In this document: positions 32,400-39,874 of the stretch, piece after piece | Position numbering within the stretch: the first letter of the stretch is position 1 | Layout: each line of letters starts with the position of its first letter | DNA from: Chitinophaga sp. SYP-B3965 | Lineage (GTDB): Bacteria; Bacteroidota; Bacteroidia; Chitinophagales; Chitinophagaceae | Direction: 5' to 3' | Length of the DNA: 64,000 bases | Assembly: GCF_009647655.1 (NCBI RefSeq) | Contig: NZ_WJFD01000002.1 | Location: forward strand, 744,001 to 808,000 | The notes under the pieces: model-generated | What the model was told of the DNA's origin: nothing | What the model saw: the letters and a program-made list of their open reading frames with translations, nothing else | Databases searched by the model: none | Position numbers and translations under genes: made by a program

Positions 32400-32553
32400 A
32401 ATAAGCTGTCTGTAGAGCGATGCAAGAAGAGTAGTGCATCAGAAGGGAATTGTATGCGATACAATCCCGGCGGAATAGGTATGTTATGATGTAAACGAAA
32501 AGTTTAACGTTATATAATGGCCCGGTCCGCTGCAAAGCGCACCGGGCTTTTTT
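32400..32553 (+). ncRNA. Candidate structured small RNA
   Basis: Three successive hairpins: gatgca/tgcatc at 32419-32440; ggg-(bulged a)-attgtat/atacaat-ccc with loop gcg at 32445-32468; and the terminator at 32520-32553. No reading frame longer than a few codons is supported. No promoter of its own was found, so it may be made by readthrough of terminator 1 or be a leader of the DinB gene. Prediction from folding by eye only. Confidence 0.4.
32520..32553 (+). terminator. Intrinsic terminator 2
   Basis: Arms gcccggt (32520-32526) and accgggc (32541-32547) with additional inner GC pairing, followed by six T. It precedes the DinB-family gene by 87 bases. Confidence 0.85.
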
Positions 32554-32640
32554 AATGTGGTATGGAAATTGACTAAAATGAACATCTATATATAAACATG
32601 GTAAGCGTCTGAAAAGGCGAGTGCCCCAAAAACAAGAGGT

Positions 32641-33207
32641 ATGAGAAACGTTGTACAATTCGTAAGAGAGGCCCTGATAAACAACTTCCGGGAACTGGAC
32701 CGTTGGTTCAAAGAGGATGAAGCGCTATTGCAGTATAAACCCTCGCAAGATTCATGGAGTATCCGTGAAGTATTGGAACACATTAGTCTTACCAACTATT
32801 TCCTGTTACTCACTATCAATAAAAGTACCCGGAGAGCGCTGGACCGCAAGCTGGATGGGCTGATCATAATGCCGCCGCATGATTATGAGGAAAAATTCCG
32901 TCAGATCGAGATTGTGAGCAGCAAATCCTTTGGTTGGGTAAATCCTGCTCACCTGGAGCCTACAGGCACCAAAGACATGGATGAAGTGAGAGCGGTACTG
33001 AAGCAACAGTTTGCACAAGGCATGTACAACCTGAGCTTACTCAAGAACGGTGAAGGCAGATTGGTGAATACGATGATGACAGTCAATAATCTGGGCAAAC
33101 TGGATATCTATCAATATATCTATTTCCTTACAAAACATATTGAAAGACATCAGGCACAAATGCAGGAGTTGCGCGAACAATACGAAGAAAGCGCTGTGAT
33201 GATCTGA
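32641..33207 (+). CDS. DinB-family protein, 188 aa
   Basis: Four-helix-bundle DinB/YfiT superfamily protein. The metal-binding histidines typical of the fold are H47 (SIREVLEHISLTNYF) and H166/H170 near the end (TKHIERHQAQMQEL). The N-terminal 'FRELDRWFKEDEALLQYKPSQDSWSIREVLEH' block is characteristic. Members include thiol-dependent transferases (bacillithiol or mycothiol type) and many of unknown role. The gene is bracketed by strong terminators at 32520-32553 and 33244-33269, so it is monocistronic. The start ATG follows an A-rich aacaagaggt leader. Confidence 0.85.
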   Translation: MRNVVQFVREALINNFRELDRWFKEDEALLQYKPSQDSWSIREVLEHISLTNYFLLLTINKSTRRALDRKLDGLIIMPPHDYEEKFRQIEIVSSKSFGWVNPAHLEPTGTKDMDEVRAVLKQQFAQGMYNLSLLKNGEGRLVNTMMTVNNLGKLDIYQYIYFLTKHIERHQAQMQELREQYEESAVMI

Positions 33208-33243
33208 CATGTAATTACGCAAAAAGGTAAGAGTCAACCCTTG

Positions 33244-33269
33244 GCCCTCGCTTTTAGCGAGGGCTTTTT
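33244..33269 (+). terminator. Intrinsic terminator 3 (after DinB gene)
   Basis: Perfect 9-bp stem gccctcgct (33244-33252) / agcgagggc (33256-33264), loop ttt, followed by five T. Confidence 0.9.
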
Positions 33270-33297
33270 GTTTTTATTCAATTTTAAAACTAATACA

Positions 33298-33477
33298 ATG
33301 AGGTCTAAACATAAAGACGAAAGATTGAGCCGCTTAGCGGCATTATCCCTGAACTATAATATCAGGTTTGATGGTCAGTATGATGATCAGGGCAGCAAAT
33401 TATTGCTGGCACTATTGGCACATACAAGGCCTACTGGTAAAGGAAAGATCAGGAAAAGAAAAAAAGATCAGACGTAG
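33298..33477 (+). CDS. Small basic hypothetical protein, 59 aa
   Basis: ATG at 33298, 28 bases after terminator 3; an upstream TTG in the same frame would run through that terminator and is rejected. The product is very basic with a Lys/Arg tail (KGKIRKRKKDQT) and an N-terminal MRSKHKDERLSRLAALSLNY helix, suggesting nucleic-acid or ribosome binding, but no family is recognised. Confidence 0.5.
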   Translation: MRSKHKDERLSRLAALSLNYNIRFDGQYDDQGSKLLLALLAHTRPTGKGKIRKRKKDQT

Positions 33478-33492
33478 GAGAAACTTTGGCAA

Positions 33493-33565
33493 GGAATCTG
33501 CATTTATAAAGATGCAGATCCCTTTAGCCGGAAAAACGGACCCTGCGTTTTAACGAATAAACGCA
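33493..33565 (+). promoter_or_regulatory. Two hairpins in the leader of the 146-aa gene
   Basis: First stem gga-atctgcat / atgcagat-cc (33493-33521) with a single bulged A, second stem tgcgttt/aaacgca (33544-33550 and 33559-33565) ending 9 bases before the start codon at 33575. The bulged-A stem has the same shape as the one at 32445-32468. Neither is followed by a T-run. Confidence 0.45.
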
Positions 33566-33574
33566 TTCCACAAA

Positions 33575-34015
33575 ATGGAAAACAAGAACTTATACAACAT
33601 ACTTATCAACGCGAATCTAACAGATACCTGCTACTTTGATAGCAAAACATTCTATTACGATTGCTTTGGTACCCTGGCCAATGTTAGCGCTATCTCTCCC
33701 GTTGATCACCAGAAAGCGGCTACCGAAATCAAAACGGCTTTTGCTGATAAGATAGACGAGATCTATATCCACCGTTCCCTTATTATCGTTGTGATGAAGG
33801 AAACTGTACTGGTTGAACTGGGCAGCGCTAATGCAGAGATCCTGCATGGCCCTGACAACATGGAACTGGTGGAAGCACTCACTTTATTCATGCTGCAATT
33901 CAAACTGAAACGCAGGAGCCGTGAGATAAAATTGCGTGCCGGCGTGGCCAGGCATTTGAAAAGAAAAACGAACAGATCGCTTTTAGGGCGGCTGTTCAAT
34001 TATAGGAATTTTTGA
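33575..34015 (+). CDS. Hypothetical protein, 146 aa
   Basis: Not recognised. Soluble alpha/beta protein with 'TCYFDSKTFYYDCFGTLANV' near the N-terminus, a strand pair 'DEIYIHRSLIIVVMKETVLVELGS', and a strongly basic C-terminus (KLKRRSREIKLRAGVARHLKRKTNRS, i.e. residues ~112-137) that could bind RNA or DNA. It lies between the hairpin-rich leader and rtcB, whose start is 91 bases downstream. Co-transcription with rtcB is possible. Confidence 0.6.
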   Translation: MENKNLYNILINANLTDTCYFDSKTFYYDCFGTLANVSAISPVDHQKAATEIKTAFADKIDEIYIHRSLIIVVMKETVLVELGSANAEILHGPDNMELVEALTLFMLQFKLKRRSREIKLRAGVARHLKRKTNRSLLGRLFNYRNF

Positions 34016-34025
34016 TGAGGGGAGG

Positions 34026-34088
34026 CTGCTCTTAAATGAGCACCGGGCACTCATTATAAGAGCAGGTTGTTAAGCAACAGCCTGCTCT
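34026..34088 (+). promoter_or_regulatory. rtcB leader with two mutually exclusive stem-loops
   Basis: Segment A (34026-34040, ctgctcttaaatgag) can pair with segment B (34050-34065) in a 14-bp stem with a small internal loop. The 3' part of B (34059-34066, agagcagg) can instead pair with segment C (34081-34088, cctgctct), extended by five more pairs to a 13-bp stem with loop aagc. Both cannot form at once. No T-run follows C; the rtcB start codon is 17 bases downstream, so a switch affecting ribosome access is possible. Confidence 0.5.
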
Positions 34089-34105
34089 ATTGTAAGTATA
34101 CAACA

Positions 34106-35509
34106 ATGGCTAAATTAAAATTAAGCGGTAAAGAACTTCGTAAGATAGGATACCCGGAAGGGCCGGTGATCTCTGTAGCGATCACCGTGATGGAACAATA
34201 TTATAAACATCATTCTTCTGCTGATGCACTGGCATTGCTGGAAAAAGTCCTGCAGGACCCGGAGGCATTCAGCGGAGATGAACAACTCTCGCGGATTGCA
34301 GAGAAGCTGATCGTGGTGGAGTCTTCAGAGATTGCATTGTTGGCTTCACCGATGGATTATGCGGTGTATGGAAAGGAATTCATAGAGGACGGAGCTATCC
34401 GCCAGATGGATTATGCGATGCGATTGCCGGTTACTGCCGCAGGGGCTTTGATGCCGGATGCGCATCAGGGGTATGGATTACCTATTGGCGGCGTATTGGC
34501 TGTTAGAGGAGCTGTGATACCTTATGGTGTGGGCGTGGATATTGGTTGCCGGATGTGTTTGAGCATACTGGATATTCCTGCTGCACAACTGGAAAAGAAT
34601 GCTTCTGTTTTTAAACGGGAGTTGATTGCAGGGACGGTGTTTGGTGCGGGGGCTACGTGGAAGTCTTCTTTAGAGGATGAAGTGCTTTCCCACCCTGCGT
34701 TCTCTGAGATCGGGCTGTTGAAGCATTTGCATGCGAAAGCGGCGGCACAATTGAGCACCTCTGGTTCCGGGAACCACTTTGTGGAATGGGGGATCGTTGA
34801 AGTGAATGATCTTCCCGGGGTGATGCCGGGACTTTATTTGGGGTTATTGTCTCACTCTGGTTCCAGAGGATTGGGGGCACAAATTGCGGGGCATTATACT
34901 AAAGTAGCCCGGGAAGTTTGTGTTTTACCGCGGGAAGTGCAGCATCTTGCGTGGTTGGAACTGTCTTCTTCTGAAGGAGCGGAATATTGGATGGCGATGA
35001 ACCTGGCAGGTGATTATGCTGCTGCTTGTCATCATCATATCCATCAACGGTTGATCAAAGCGGTTGGGGCTGAGTTACTTGGCCGGGTGGAGAATCATCA
35101 CAACTTTGCATGGAAAGAAACGCATAACGGTGAAGAATTGATCGTGCATCGGAAAGGAGCTACGCCTGCAGGGGCTGGTGTACTTGGAGTAATTCCGGGG
35201 TCTATGACGGCGCCGGGGTTTATTGTCCGGGGGCGTGGGGCTGCTGCTTCTTTGGATTCTGCGGCTCATGGTGCCGGGAGGCAAATGAGCCGGTCTAAAG
35301 CTACACAGTCTTTTACTGCTTCCGGATTGAGTAAGCTTTTGGGGGAGCAGAAGGTTAAATTGATCGGTGGAGGATTGGATGAGGCGCCAGGGGCTTATAA
35401 GGATATTTTTGCGGTGATGGCGGCGCAGACTTCGCTTGTGGATGTGGTGGGGTCGTTTTATCCTAAGATTGTGAGAATGGCTGATGGTTCCGGGCCGAGG
35501 GAGGATTAA
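34106..35509 (+). CDS. rtcB: RtcB family RNA-splicing ligase, 467 aa
   Basis: RtcB joins 2',3'-cyclic-phosphate (or 3'-phosphate) and 5'-OH RNA ends using GTP and Mn2+. All family blocks are present in order: PDAHQGYGLPIGGVLA, GVGVDIGCRMC (metal-binding Asp/Cys), SGSGNHFVEWG, LSHSGSRGLG, ENHHNFAWKE, HRKGATPAG, IPGSMTAPGFIVRG and the guanylylation His in SAAHGAGR, then GGGLDEAPGAYKDI. The start ATG 34106 is chosen over one 13 codons upstream because MAKLKLSGKEL matches family N-termini. Length is typical of the bacterial RtcB2-like group. The leader carries alternative hairpins. No archease gene is adjacent. Confidence 0.93.
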   Translation: MAKLKLSGKELRKIGYPEGPVISVAITVMEQYYKHHSSADALALLEKVLQDPEAFSGDEQLSRIAEKLIVVESSEIALLASPMDYAVYGKEFIEDGAIRQMDYAMRLPVTAAGALMPDAHQGYGLPIGGVLAVRGAVIPYGVGVDIGCRMCLSILDIPAAQLEKNASVFKRELIAGTVFGAGATWKSSLEDEVLSHPAFSEIGLLKHLHAKAAAQLSTSGSGNHFVEWGIVEVNDLPGVMPGLYLGLLSHSGSRGLGAQIAGHYTKVAREVCVLPREVQHLAWLELSSSEGAEYWMAMNLAGDYAAACHHHIHQRLIKAVGAELLGRVENHHNFAWKETHNGEELIVHRKGATPAGAGVLGVIPGSMTAPGFIVRGRGAAASLDSAAHGAGRQMSRSKATQSFTASGLSKLLGEQKVKLIGGGLDEAPGAYKDIFAVMAAQTSLVDVVGSFYPKIVRMADGSGPRED

Positions 35510-35512
35510 AGT

Positions 35513-35550
35513 TTGAGCCTATGTCAAGCCTACCTTGAGCCTATGTCAAG
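35513..35550. repeat. 16-bp direct repeat
   Basis: ttgagcctatgtcaag occurs at 35513-35528 and 35535-35550, a 22-base period, just after the rtcB stop and before the terminator. No function is evident. Confidence 0.6.
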
Positions 35551-35565
35551 ATAAGGAATCTATTA

Positions 35566-35597
35566 AAAAGGGCCTCAGTTAGTGCTGAGGCCCTTTT
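35566..35597. terminator. Bidirectional intrinsic terminator between rtcB and the DUF5009 gene
   Basis: Perfect 13-bp arms aaaagggcctcag (35566-35578) and ctgaggccctttt (35585-35597), loop ttagtg; cgtttttt follows on the + strand and AT-rich sequence on the other. It serves the convergent rtcB and DUF5009 genes. Confidence 0.9.
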
Positions 35598-35603
35598 CGT
35601 TTT

Positions 35604-36725
35604 TTATACCCTGATGTAGATCTTTTTGCGATCCATCCATAATCCTAAGAGCCAGAATAGTAATACATGGAATATAGCGAAGGCTACAGAGCCGCCGTAA
35701 TTTCCTAAGGTGCTTTGGAAGATGGTGGTGTAAAGCCAGCCGTAGAAGTTTTGGTCTCCTATGATGATGAGGCCGTATACTCTTACTAATACGCCAGACA
35801 TTACATAAATGAACAGCGGGTTTTTGCCGAAGACTTCGAAGAAATAAGTGCCTTTCTTCCATCCTTTTAGTTCTATTAAATGGATCAATCCGGCTAGTAT
35901 TATTGTGGCGATGCCTACGGTGTATAATGTATAAGAGCTGGTCCAGATCTTTTTGTTGATAGGGAATACGGTACCCCATAATAAACCGAGTACCATTAGA
36001 ATTACGCCCGTTGCTAATAACTTGTAGAGCATTTCGTAGTTCTTTCCTTTTTGCTGGATGAACCTTCCTATTAAATAACCGAATACTACGTTTCCTATGG
36101 CCGGGAGGGTGCTTAAAAGTCCTTCTGGTTCAAAGGGGACGCCTTCTCCTTTATACATGTGGTCTTCTCCTATGATCAGTTTATCTATGGCGAGACCTAT
36201 GTGGTCATTCATACTGTATGGGTCTGCTCCTCCGTAGAACCACATGATCCACCAATAGGCGAATAATATAATGATCGTGGCTATCAGGGCGCCTTTTGGT
36301 TTTAGGTAGTGTATTAATAATGCGGCGATGCCATAGCATAATGCTATTCTTTGAAGTACGCCGAAAATGCGGAGTTTTTCTATTGTTTTGAATACTACGT
36401 TTCCGTCTGCATCATATCTGATGAAAGGGAACCAGCTTAGTAAAACGCCTATGATGAAAATTAAGGCGGTGCGTTTGAATATTTTTCCCAGTACGGCTGC
36501 GTTGCTCATGGTTTCAAACTTCTTCATGGCAAAGCTCATGGCGTTGCCTACGGCGAAGAGGAAGAAAGGGAAGACTAAGTCTGTTGGGGTGCAGCCGTGC
36601 CATTTGGCGTGTTCTAAAGGTGGTAGTACGTAACTCCAGCTGCCGGGATTGTTTACCAGGATCATGCCGGCTACGGTGAGGCCCCGGAAAACGTCCAGGG
36701 AGAGGAAACGTTGATTTTGGTTCAT
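35604..36725 (-). CDS. DUF5009 / heparan-alpha-glucosaminide N-acetyltransferase-like membrane protein, 373 aa
   Basis: Polytopic inner-membrane protein with about 10-11 helices. The N-terminus RFLSLDVFRGLTVAGMILVN and 'LVFPFFLFAVGNAMSFAMKKF' are the signature blocks of the HGSNAT/YeiB-like (DUF5009, DUF1624) family, whose founding member transfers acetyl from acetyl-CoA to a terminal glucosamine across a membrane. In Bacteroidota such genes (called NagX in some annotations) often sit with aminosugar metabolism; here it stands alone between rtcB and the G/T-rich tract. Acyl donor and acceptor are not known. Confidence 0.85.
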   Translation of the reverse strand: MNQNQRFLSLDVFRGLTVAGMILVNNPGSWSYVLPPLEHAKWHGCTPTDLVFPFFLFAVGNAMSFAMKKFETMSNAAVLGKIFKRTALIFIIGVLLSWFPFIRYDADGNVVFKTIEKLRIFGVLQRIALCYGIAALLIHYLKPKGALIATIIILFAYWWIMWFYGGADPYSMNDHIGLAIDKLIIGEDHMYKGEGVPFEPEGLLSTLPAIGNVVFGYLIGRFIQQKGKNYEMLYKLLATGVILMVLGLLWGTVFPINKKIWTSSYTLYTVGIATIILAGLIHLIELKGWKKGTYFFEVFGKNPLFIYVMSGVLVRVYGLIIIGDQNFYGWLYTTIFQSTLGNYGGSVAFAIFHVLLFWLLGLWMDRKKIYIRV

Positions 36726-36783
36726 ATAGTAAGGTCGGGTTTATCTCTTAAAGCTAATAAAATTTGGATTAGTTGGGGGCTGG

Positions 36784-37030
36784 GAGTTTGCCGCGCAGCA
36801 AAGGGCGGTGGTTTTTTTCTTTTTTGGGAGAGGGGTGTTTTTTTGGGAGAGGTGTTTTTTGAAGAGGCGGGCTTTTCCAGGAAGGAGGCTTCTTCTTTTG
36901 GAAGGGGAATTCTTTTTGACGGAAAGGGCGTTTTTTTAGGGAGAGGTTTCTTCTTTTGTGAGGGGTGGTTTTTTGAGTGAATGGGCTGCTTTTTGAGGGA
37001 GGCTTCTTCTTTTTGAAGGGCTGGTGGTGT
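36784..37030 (+). repeat. G/T-rich intergenic element with degenerate internal repeats
   Basis: Starts with gagtttgccgcgcagcaaag plus ggcggt (36784-36809), which recurs with one mismatch at 63920-63945. Then follow T-runs alternating with gggagag/ggaggc blocks: gggagaggtgttttttgaag near 36845, ggaggcttcttcttttggaa near 36889, agggagaggtttcttctttt at 36938-36957, and ggaggcttcttctttttgaa near 36999. Similar units occur at 22.3, 39.4 and 63.9 kb. It is noncoding; the one frame across it gives a low-complexity peptide. It fills most of the 395-base gap between the DUF5009 and ABC-F genes. Confidence 0.6.
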
Positions 37031-37071
37031 TTAAGCTGGCGTATGGTTTAGCTATTCTTAAAAAAACATCA

Positions 37072-37103
37072 CCCCATTCAAACCACTTGTGGTTTGAATG
37101 GGG
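37072..37103 (-). terminator. Intrinsic terminator after the ABC-F gene
   Basis: Perfect 15-bp arms ccccattcaaaccac (37072-37086) and gtggtttgaatgggg (37089-37103); on the reverse strand it is followed by tgatgttttttt. It lies 17 bases past the stop of the reverse-strand ABC-F gene. Confidence 0.9.
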
Positions 37104-37120
37104 CAACTATACTTTATTTA

Positions 37121-39025
37121 TTACTCACTTAGTTCCAGCCAGCGCATGCCTTTTTCATCTAATAAGCGAATGACTTCGCCGATGCGGAGGGAGGCTTTTT
37201 CTATTTCAGCATAAGGGATGCTACCGTCTGCGAGTTTTGTGTCCAGGGCGGCTTTTTCCTTTTCTAAAGCGGCAATTTCTTTATCCAGGGTTTCCAGCTC
37301 GTGCTTTTCTTTGAAAGAAAGTTTGCGGGCCGGGGTTGATGGTGCTGCTGCCGTAGTTGGTGCTACTGATGCCGGAACAGCCACTGCAGCTGGTTTAGGT
37401 GGTTCGATGGATTTGATCTTTTCCTGGTCTCTTTCCCATTCGCGGTATTGGGAATAGTTGCCGGGGAAATCACGCACCACGCCCTCTCCTTCAAAAACGA
37501 AGAGGTGATCTACGAGTTTGTCCATGAAATACCGGTCGTGGCTCACGATGATGATACAGCCCTGGTAGTTTTGCAGGAAATCTTCCAGGATGGTCAGCGT
37601 GGGCAGATCCAGATCGTTCGTGGGTTCATCGAGCACCAGGAAGTTGGGATTGCGGAAAAGTATGGACAGCAAGTGCAAGCGGCGTTTTTCACCACCGCTT
37701 AACTTGGAAATATAAGTGTATTGTTTTTCCGGAGGGAAGAGGAATAATTCGAGGAACTTGGAAGCGCTTACTTTTGTGCCATCTGCCAGCGGGAAGTTTT
37801 CTGCGATGTTCTTTACGAACTCTATGATGCGCATATCTTCTTTAATAGCAAGGCCGGACTGGTTGTAATTTCCAAATACTACAGTTTCTCCGATATTGAT
37901 CTTTCCGGAATCGGCTTGTTCTGTGCCTAATAACATATTGAGGAAAGTGGATTTGCCTACACCGTTCTTTCCTACCACGCCAATGCGTTCTCCTTTCTTA
38001 AAAGTATAATCGAAACCTTTGAGGATGTGGAGATCGCCGAAGGCTTTGTTCACTTTTTTGAGTTCGAGGATCTTGCCGCCCAGGCGGGTCATTTTTACAT
38101 TGAGTTCCAGCTGTTGCTGTTCGATGCGTTTGGCGGCTCTTTCCTGTACTTCGTAAAATGCGTCCTGGCGGGATTTGGATTTGGTGGTACGGGCTTTTGG
38201 TTGCTTGCGCATCCATTCCAGTTCCTTGCGGTAAGTATTTCTTGCTTTTTCTGTACTGGCTTTGTCCATTTCCTCGCGGGCGGCTTTCTTTTCCAGATAA
38301 TTGGCGTAGTCTCCTTTATAAGTATAGAGGATACTGTTATCCAGTTCCAGGATCTCGTTACATACGTTGTCGAGGAAATACCGGTCGTGGGTTACGAGGA
38401 GGAGGGTCACTTTTTCCTGGTCCAGGTAGTTTTCCAGCCATTCGATCATGCTAACGTCCAGATGGTTGGTGGGCTCATCCATCACCAGGAGGGTGTGCTG
38501 GTGTTCAAAACCTATGTCTATCAGCACTTTGGCAAGAGATACCCTTTTTTGCTGACCTCCGGAGAGTTTGCCTACGGGTTGATCTAAGTGATGGATATTG
38601 AGTCTGCCGAGGATCTGTTTCACTTTGGCGTCGAAATGCCAGGCGTTGAGATCGTCCATTTTGGTGATGGCATCTGTGAGGGCATCCATATCTGGTTCTG
38701 CGTCATCGTCTGTGAGGAGTTCGTATTCCTTGATGGCGTTGAGGATGGGATGTGAGTGATCGAAGATATTTTCGAGGATGGATTTGTCCAGATTGAAATT
38801 ATGGGTTTGTTCCAGCATAACAACTGTAACACCTTTATGGATCCATACTTTACCATCGTCATACGTTTCTTTACCTGAAAGGATCCTGAGGAGAGTAGAC
38901 TTGCCTGTGCCATTTAGGGCCACCAGGGCTATTTTATCACCTTCTTCTATATGAAAAGAGATATTCTCGAAAAGGGGGGTGATACCGTAAGATTTGGTCA
39001 ACCCTTCCACCGTTACATAATGCAT
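37121..39025 (-). CDS. ABC-F family ATP-binding protein (Uup-like), 634 aa
   Basis: Two ABC domains without membrane segments. Domain 1 has Walker A ALNGTGKST (near residue 37), signature KLSGGQQKRVSLAKVL and Walker B LLVMDEPTNHLD; domain 2 has VGKNGVGKST, KLSGGEKRRLHLLSIL and FLVLDEPTNDLD. The linker between them ('EKKAAREEMDKASTEKARN') is helical and basic. The C-terminus after a Pro/Ala spacer is a coiled coil (residues ~575-634, KHELETLDKEIAALEKEKAA), as in Uup. ABC-F proteins act on the ribosome or, for Uup, also on DNA structures. Monocistronic with a strong terminator. Confidence 0.92.
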   Translation of the reverse strand: MHYVTVEGLTKSYGITPLFENISFHIEEGDKIALVALNGTGKSTLLRILSGKETYDDGKVWIHKGVTVVMLEQTHNFNLDKSILENIFDHSHPILNAIKEYELLTDDDAEPDMDALTDAITKMDDLNAWHFDAKVKQILGRLNIHHLDQPVGKLSGGQQKRVSLAKVLIDIGFEHQHTLLVMDEPTNHLDVSMIEWLENYLDQEKVTLLLVTHDRYFLDNVCNEILELDNSILYTYKGDYANYLEKKAAREEMDKASTEKARNTYRKELEWMRKQPKARTTKSKSRQDAFYEVQERAAKRIEQQQLELNVKMTRLGGKILELKKVNKAFGDLHILKGFDYTFKKGERIGVVGKNGVGKSTFLNMLLGTEQADSGKINIGETVVFGNYNQSGLAIKEDMRIIEFVKNIAENFPLADGTKVSASKFLELFLFPPEKQYTYISKLSGGEKRRLHLLSILFRNPNFLVLDEPTNDLDLPTLTILEDFLQNYQGCIIIVSHDRYFMDKLVDHLFVFEGEGVVRDFPGNYSQYREWERDQEKIKSIEPPKPAAVAVPASVAPTTAAAPSTPARKLSFKEKHELETLDKEIAALEKEKAALDTKLADGSIPYAEIEKASLRIGEVIRLLDEKGMRWLELSE

Positions 39026-39337
39026 GGTGCGAAGTTAACCCGTTTTGTGAAAAATGGGTTTTTTCAATTATTTTTTCGTATATTCATAAAGGAAAATATC
39101 AGGACAGACCGTACGCTATGAATACTTGATGATTGAGCTGCAAAGGTGAACCTTATTTTGAATATCCACAATTTTCATACTATATATATAAGCTGAAACG
39201 TAATGCAGATTGCGTGTATGCTTCCTGTGATATTGATAGGCCGCGAAAGCAAGGAGGATGCACTTCATTCCATGAATTTGCCCCCTTTAAGGCACGGCCT
39301 TTATCCATGTATGGTATCCCCTTATTTCCGAAAGATA

Positions 39338-39367
39338 AAACGCCTTCCATGACATCGGGGGGCGTTT
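39338..39367 (+). terminator. Terminator-like hairpin in the 39 kb gap
   Basis: aaacgcc (39338-39344) pairs with ggcgttt (39361-39367), 16-base loop, then gttttttt. It starts the G/T-rich stretch 39356-39460 (gggaggaagcggggc, gaggggggtattttttt, gggaggggtttgtttttt). No gene is supported between 39026 and 39635; earlier bases (39026-39330) show nothing recognisable. Confidence 0.5.
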
Positions 39368-39486
39368 GTTTTTTTAAGGCTGGGAGGAAGCGGGGCAGAG
39401 AGGGGGGTATTTTTTTAAGGTATTTGCTTCTTCCATCGGGAGGGGTTTGTTTTTTAAGATGAGCGAGCAAGCCGGTATACAAAAAT

Positions 39487-39518
39487 AAAAACGCCTACCA
39501 GTGATGGAAGGCGTTTTT
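39487..39518. terminator. Bidirectional terminator-like hairpin
   Basis: Perfect 10-bp arms aaaaacgcct (39487-39496) and aggcgttttt (39509-39518) with inner cca/tgg pairing. It has A/T runs on both sides. It shares the aacgcc...ggcgtt core with the hairpin at 39338-39367. Confidence 0.7.
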
Positions 39519-39527
39519 ATTTGTCAG

Positions 39528-39624
39528 GTACAGCGCTCTGGCGCAAAGAAGGCATAGTGTATATCTCATGCCGGATTAAGTACAGCGCATTTGCGCTTAA
39601 AAAAGGATAGCGTGCATTGACGCT
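39528..39624. repeat. Cluster of three small GCGC hairpins
   Basis: gtacagcgctctggcgc (39528-39544) and gtacagcgcatttgcgc (39580-39596) are imperfect direct repeats, each able to fold on its own GCGC arms; a third, agcg-tgcattga-cgct, lies at 39609-39624. Between them ggcat/atgcc (39551-39572) can also pair. Noncoding and of unknown role. Confidence 0.45.
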
Positions 39625-39635
39625 AAATAATTTGA

Positions 39636-39734
39636 TCAGTTCACGTTTTCAACTTTTCTCATAACCTTCGAAATAGTGAGACAGGTTATGATCAGAATGA
39701 TCATTGATGCGAAATGTGGAATTAGCCCCGCCAT
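39636..39734 (-). CDS. Candidate 32-aa single-pass membrane peptide
   Basis: ATG at 39734 to TGA at 39636-39638. The sequence has a hydrophobic helix SMIILIITCLTI (residues ~10-21) followed by a basic tail (SKVMRKVENVN), i.e. the layout of a small inner-membrane protein with the C-terminus in the cytoplasm. It lies 140 bases downstream of the RemB/Wzi-like gene on the same strand. No ribosome-binding site is visible. It may be a chance frame. Confidence 0.35.
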   Translation of the reverse strand: MAGLIPHFASMIILIITCLTISKVMRKVENVN

Positions 39735-39874
39735 AGTGTATAAGTTTAAAAATCCCTCGATACTACTAATTTACGCTATTTTGATGTAAGTGTTACACCA
39801 TACATTCGTGTGATTTTTGGCGGAAGAACTACTGTTGTTACTTACCCACTATGGACTATTCGTATGAGAAGTGA

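Noticed and set aside
36711..36980. 89-aa frame across the G/T-rich tract
   Set aside because: The peptide is low-complexity Phe/Gly/Glu produced by T-runs and GGGAG blocks, begins inside the start region of the reverse-strand DUF5009 gene and has no conserved motif.
39133..39462. 109-aa frame in the 39 kb gap
   Set aside because: It reads through a terminator-like hairpin and a G/T tract and ends in simple sequence; an antisense frame of similar length exists too.
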